A stretch of 64,000 bases of DNA from Schaalia turicensis ACS-279-V-Col4 (lineage in GTDB: Bacteria; Actinomycetota; Actinomycetes; Actinomycetales; Actinomycetaceae): assembly GCF_000296505.1 (NCBI RefSeq), contig NZ_JH815208.1:257003-321002 (forward strand). Reading direction: 5' to 3'. Made by a program: the position numbers and the translations under genes. This document shows positions 60,269 to 64,000 of the stretch, in pieces (the first letter of the stretch is position 1; each line of letters opens with the position of its first letter). The notes below the pieces were generated by a model. It searched no databases, had not been told where the DNA came from, and saw nothing but the letters and a program-made list of their open reading frames with translations.

Positions 60269-61540
60269 TTAAGCCTGGGGACGAAGCGATACTGCCATCG
60301 CTTCGAGCACAAGAAGTGCCTGTCCGTTCGACACAAGGCGCTTGCGGGCTTCTTCAATTGCGGCAACGCGACCCATTGTCTGACGAGGCGTCGAATCGGA
60401 CGCCAGTTCGTAAACCAAATCTTCAAGATCAGCATTCACCAACTGTTGACCGGTCCCCAACTGCACCATCAGCACATCGCGATAGATCGCGAGCAAATCA
60501 ACGAGCGCACGATCTAACGCATCGGTCAGAGCGCGCTTGGAACGACGCTTCTGGTCGTCTTCCAGTTGTTTGAGCATCACTCTTTGCTGACGGTCAGGTC
60601 GCTCGGATTCGTCCATGCCGAGCTGGCGAAGCAAAGCTGCTTTCTCGCGCGCGTTTCGTTCAAGAGTCTGCGCATCAGCTTGCGCCTGCGCTGTCTTCAA
60701 AAGACCTTCGGCAGCGAAAACTGCTTCTCCCACGGAGCGAACGCGAACCGGTGCGGTCATAATCTGACGACGGCGCTCACGCATTTCAGGGTCTTTCGCC
60801 AGCGCCCTCGCCAACCCGATATGCGACTGGGCGGTGCGGGCGGCGCTGATCGCGCTCTGCCGGTCTGCCACGCCTTCCCTGACAAGCAGGTCAGCGACCG
60901 CTTCCACGGATGGAATACGGAGCCCAAGGTGACGGCAACGCGAACGAATCGTCGTAATCATGTCTTCTGGGCTGGGAGAACAGAGGAGCCAGACGGTGCG
61001 AGCGGGCGGTTCTTCAATGGCTTTCAGTAGCGCGTTCGCGCCGGCTTCAGTCAGACGATCCGCATCTTCAACGATGATGACGCGCCAACGTCCCTGCGAG
61101 GGTGCTGACTGAGCGTGGAGAACCAGAGAACGCGCGGTATCGACAGAAATGACGCTGGCTTCTGTGGCCACAAGGTGCACGTCAGCATTCGATCCGTTCA
61201 TCGTTGTTATGCAACCTGGGCAGTGTCCTGCACCCATGTCGGCTTCGGTGCATTGGAGGGCTGCCGCGAATGCCCTGGCAGCAACCGAACGACCCGAACC
61301 GGGCGGTCCGGTAATCAGCCACGCGTGGCTCATCGCGCGAGAAGCGTCATCGCCGGCCGAATCGATATCGTCATCGGAGGGGTCGGCTGAAGTGCGATCC
61401 GCCTGGGAGGGATCAACAGACGCGTGCGCATATCCCCCATCGACGAGGCCACGCGCACCTAGCGCAGCACCTCGAAGGATCTCGACGGCGGCTTCTTGGC
61501 CGACGAGTTCATCCCAGACGTGTGCTCCACGGAGCGCCAT
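60269..61540 (-). CDS. holB: DNA polymerase III subunit delta'
   Basis: 423 residues. Amino-terminal AAA+ core with Walker A in LITGPPGSGRSVAARAF, a Cys cluster (CTEADMGAGHCPGCI), VIIVEDADRLTEAGANALLKAIEEPP, and SIRSRC-like TIRSRCRHL. Part of the clamp loader. Starts one base inside the tmk stop, so operon with tmk, as in many Actinobacteria. Confidence 0.95.
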   Translation of the reverse strand: MALRGAHVWDELVGQEAAVEILRGAALGARGLVDGGYAHASVDPSQADRTSADPSDDDIDSAGDDASRAMSHAWLITGPPGSGRSVAARAFAAALQCTEADMGAGHCPGCITTMNGSNADVHLVATEASVISVDTARSLVLHAQSAPSQGRWRVIIVEDADRLTEAGANALLKAIEEPPARTVWLLCSPSPEDMITTIRSRCRHLGLRIPSVEAVADLLVREGVADRQSAISAARTAQSHIGLARALAKDPEMRERRRQIMTAPVRVRSVGEAVFAAEGLLKTAQAQADAQTLERNAREKAALLRQLGMDESERPDRQQRVMLKQLEDDQKRRSKRALTDALDRALVDLLAIYRDVLMVQLGTGQQLVNADLEDLVYELASDSTPRQTMGRVAAIEEARKRLVSNGQALLVLEAMAVSLRPQA

Positions 61541-62391
61541 TAGGCTTTATCTTCTTCTGCGGATGGCCACAGGGGCACCTGTCCTGCAAGGATTCCAAGC
61601 ATTGACTTCTTCTTGGATGACTTCGAAGACTGAGCGCCGGACTTTGTCTTGGCTTTCGGCGCCGAGTGCGACGCCACCTTCGCGTTATCCGTAGTCAACG
61701 GTTCGGCAGATTTGTCGACCGGTCGAGAAGGTTGATCGACGGCGGTTTCATCATCCACGTGTTGAACAACGCCAGAGCCGAAGCGTTCTTCAAGGACACC
61801 ACGGATTTCGGAAAAGACTTCGTCGGGCGTGCCAACGCCGTCGATCACGATAATGCGTTCAGGTTCAGCATCGGCCAAACGCAGGTATTCGTGGCGGACG
61901 CGCTCATGGAAGTCCGTGGATTCGCGTTCCATGCGGTCGGGGGCATCCGTGCGACGACGGGCTCCCACTTCTGGAGGCAGGTCGAGCAGGAAGGTCAGGG
62001 TCGGATCTAGGCTCTGGGTTGCCCACATGGACAGGGAACGAATTTCGTCAACACCAAGCGATCGAGCGGCCCCTTGGTATGCGAGTGACGAATCGATATA
62101 GCGATCAGCCAATACGACCTCACCGGCTGCAAGAGCTGGACGGATCAGGGTAGCAACGTGGTAGGCGCGATCCGCTGCATACAGTAGGGCTTCGGTCTGA
62201 GGATCGATGTCTTCGGGACCGTTTTGAACCATCTGACGGATCTGAACGCCAAGCTCGGTACCGCCGGGCTCACGGGTGACCTTGACGGTACGACCACGCT
62301 CGATAAACCAGTCACGAACGCGCTGGATCTGCGTTGATTTTCCAGCTCCGTCGCCACCTTCGAAGGTGATAAACACACCCTCAGCGCTCAT
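61540..62391 (-). CDS. tmk: Thymidylate kinase with long basic C-terminal extension
   Basis: 283 residues. P-loop FEGGDGAGKSTQIQ, then REPGGTELG, DRYIDSSLAYQGAAR, and the lid RRTDAPDRMERES. The normal kinase ends near residue 205; the last about 75 residues are an extra, disordered Lys/Ser/Thr-rich tail (SAPKAKTKSGAQSSKSSKKK). GGGAG before 62391 favours this start over 62415 or 62460. Confidence 0.93.
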   Translation of the reverse strand: MSAEGVFITFEGGDGAGKSTQIQRVRDWFIERGRTVKVTREPGGTELGVQIRQMVQNGPEDIDPQTEALLYAADRAYHVATLIRPALAAGEVVLADRYIDSSLAYQGAARSLGVDEIRSLSMWATQSLDPTLTFLLDLPPEVGARRRTDAPDRMERESTDFHERVRHEYLRLADAEPERIIVIDGVGTPDEVFSEIRGVLEERFGSGVVQHVDDETAVDQPSRPVDKSAEPLTTDNAKVASHSAPKAKTKSGAQSSKSSKKKSMLGILAGQVPLWPSAEEDKA

Positions 62392-62528
62392 CCCCATACT
62401 CCCGTCTACCGTCATGCTTTCAATCGTCGCATGACCTGCCCTGTTTTGGAACGAAGACATGTGTTCGTCGCATGCACGTCACTGCAGGCCCCGGTGTTCA
62501 GTTCCTGCCGATGCGCACCGGTCGACCA

Positions 62529-64000
62529 CTACTTCGTTGTCTTCTTTGCAGCAGTTTTCTTTGTTGTTGTCTTACGTGTCGTGGTCTTCTTTGTGCTCGA
62601 CTTCTTCGCGGTCGCACGACCTCGCTTCGGAGCCGGCCCCTTTGCACGCTTATCGGCAAGTAGCATGAAGGCACGTTCTTCGGTCAGGTCTTCGACGCTT
62701 TCTGCACGAGGCACCGTCACGTTCGTTTCTCCGTCTGTCACGTACGGACCGAAACGACCGTCCTTCACCGTGACCTTCTTACCGGACACCGGGTCTTCAC
62801 CGAACTCGCGAAGCGGTGGCTTTGCAGCGCCTCGACCGCGAACTTTCGGCTGAGCGTAGATCGCAAGAGCCTCGTCCACCGTGATCGTGAGCAACTGTTC
62901 TTCCGACGCCAGCGTGCGCGAGTCGCTCCCCTTCTTCAGGTACGGACCATAGCGACCGTTCTGAGCGGTAATCACTTCCTGCGTTTCCGGATCAACACCG
63001 ACCTCGCGCGGAAGCGAAAGCAGTTGGAGAGCCTGTTCAAGGGTCACCGTCGACAGGTCCATGCTCTTAAACAACGATGCGGTTCGAGGCTTCGGTGCAG
63101 CCTTCTTGCGTCCCCTCGTAGTCGTGGCTTCTGTTTCTTCCGGTTCGGGAAGAATCTCGGTGATGTAAGGGCCGAAACGGCCGTTTTTTGCCACCAGTGT
63201 GTGACCGGTTTGCGGATCAACACCCAGCTCGCGACCATCATCTGCAGCAAGAGCGAACAGTTCGGAGATCTTTTCGGCGTTGACCTCATCGGGAGCAACG
63301 TCTTCGGGCAGGTTGGCGCGCGTGCCATCAGCCTTTTCAAGGTACGGGCCATAGCGACCCACGCGAACAACCACGTCATCACCGACAGGCTGCGAGTTCA
63401 CGGCGCGAGCATCGATATCGTCGCCGAGTGATTCGACCTGATACTTCAAGCCGTCTTCATCGCCCTTGCCATTTTCACCCAGGTAAAAACCGGTGAGGAA
63501 GTCAGCACCCTTTTCTTCACCGGTAGCGATGCGGTCAAGATCCGTTTCCATAGACGCGGTGAAGTCGTAGTCAACCAATCCAGGCAGGCTCTCTTCCAGC
63601 AGACGCATGACCGAGAATGCCAACCATGTCGGCACAAGGTACTGACCGCGGTGCGTGATGTATCCGCGGTCACCGATCGTCTGGATCGTTGCCGCATACG
63701 TGGAAGGACGACCGATGCCACGCTCTTCCATAGTCTTGACCAGAGTTGCTTCGGTGTAGCGACCCGGAGGCTGAGTCTCGTGTCTTTCAGCGATTGCTTC
63801 CACGACGTTTGCACTATCGCCTTCGGAGACGTTCGGCAGAGTTGCTTCTGCTTCACTGTCCTTTTCAGCGTCGTAACGACCCTTGTCACGGCCTTCTTCG
63901 TAGGCCTGACGGAAGCCGGGCTCGGTGATGACCGTGCCAGAGGCGGAAGAAACAACAGAGTGCGCACCATCGGATGTGGCAACGTCGGTAGCAACACGAA
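62529..64000 (-). CDS. topA: DNA topoisomerase I, C-terminal part (cut by window end)
   Basis: The visible 490 codons cover the end of the cleavage domain (ERGIGRPSTYAATIQTI, RGQYLVPTWLAFSVMRLL) and repeated topoisomerase C-terminal repeats (GRYGPYLEK, GRFGPYITE, GRYGPYLKK, GRFGPYVTD). A Lys/Thr-rich tail (KKTTTRKTTTKKTAAKKTTK) ends it, as in mycobacterial TopA. The amino half and active-site Tyr lie outside the window. The frame is open to base 64000. Confidence 0.95.
   Translation of the reverse strand, partial: RVATDVATSDGAHSVVSSASGTVITEPGFRQAYEEGRDKGRYDAEKDSEAEATLPNVSEGDSANVVEAIAERHETQPPGRYTEATLVKTMEERGIGRPSTYAATIQTIGDRGYITHRGQYLVPTWLAFSVMRLLEESLPGLVDYDFTASMETDLDRIATGEEKGADFLTGFYLGENGKGDEDGLKYQVESLGDDIDARAVNSQPVGDDVVVRVGRYGPYLEKADGTRANLPEDVAPDEVNAEKISELFALAADDGRELGVDPQTGHTLVAKNGRFGPYITEILPEPEETEATTTRGRKKAAPKPRTASLFKSMDLSTVTLEQALQLLSLPREVGVDPETQEVITAQNGRYGPYLKKGSDSRTLASEEQLLTITVDEALAIYAQPKVRGRGAAKPPLREFGEDPVSGKKVTVKDGRFGPYVTDGETNVTVPRAESVEDLTEERAFMLLADKRAKGPAPKRGRATAKKSSTKKTTTRKTTTKKTAAKKTTK

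Overview
The window looks like the chromosome of a mid-GC member of the Actinomycetaceae (Actinomyces/Schaalia-like; genus not settled). The reasons are actinobacterial families (WhiB, a Crp/GlxR-type regulator, DUF4177, a mycobacterial-style tad cluster, SCO6880 and DUF4913 conjugation proteins) and a gene order (tad cluster, HAD phosphatase, Rv3662c-like gene, crp, whiB, ponA, metallophosphoesterase, then holB, tmk, topA) that I recall as close to Mycobacterium tuberculosis Rv3644c-Rv3683.

Layout. (1) 1-6165: a visibly GC-richer gluconate island (gnd, FadR-type GntR regulator, gntK, gntP) plus a broken metallo-beta-lactamase-fold gene. It lies between two directly oriented pieces of an IS1249-family element (fragment 1-95; full but mutated copy 6165-7508). 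(2) 7509-22261: core chromosome with the tad/Flp pilus operon (minus strand), HAD phosphatase, two membrane proteins, Crp, WhiB, class A PBP, metallophosphoesterase and tRNA-Pro. (3) 22436-58358: a 35.9-kb integrative and conjugative element (ICE) in the 3' end of tRNA-Thr(CGU), bounded by 40-bp direct repeats. (4) 58359-64000: core chromosome with a secreted TAP-type hydrolase, holB, tmk and topA (cut by the window end).

The ICE carries a tyrosine integrase, a Xis-like protein and an XRE regulator at its ends; a partition operon whose parA is split by a 1440-bp IS256-family element; two sortase-anchored surface proteins; anti-restriction cargo (orphan Dam-type and Dcm-type methylases, ArdC-like protein); NrdH, SSB and a two-domain cell-wall hydrolase; three toxin-antitoxin systems; MobC and relaxase behind a candidate oriT; a leftward T4SS operon (VirB2-, VirB6-, VirB4-like proteins, SCO6880, VirD4-type coupling protein); and a tandem array of four winged-helix paralogues. 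Seven copies of a palindrome (TGTGCGCGCACA) followed by a TACGTA-type element stand before ICE operons, so cargo and transfer genes probably share one regulator.

Most notable: (a) a Fic protein preceded by two tandem VbhA-like antitoxin genes ends in the same 20-residue tail as the relaxase, with eight synonymous codon differences. This suggests a Fic toxin exported by the conjugation apparatus, as in Bartonella VbhT/Bep proteins but with a different tail. (b) On excision, attP would join the XRE gene in frame to the integrase gene, giving one 462-codon reading frame that exists only in the circle. Base-composition statements are by eye; family assignments are from memory of motifs, without database searches.
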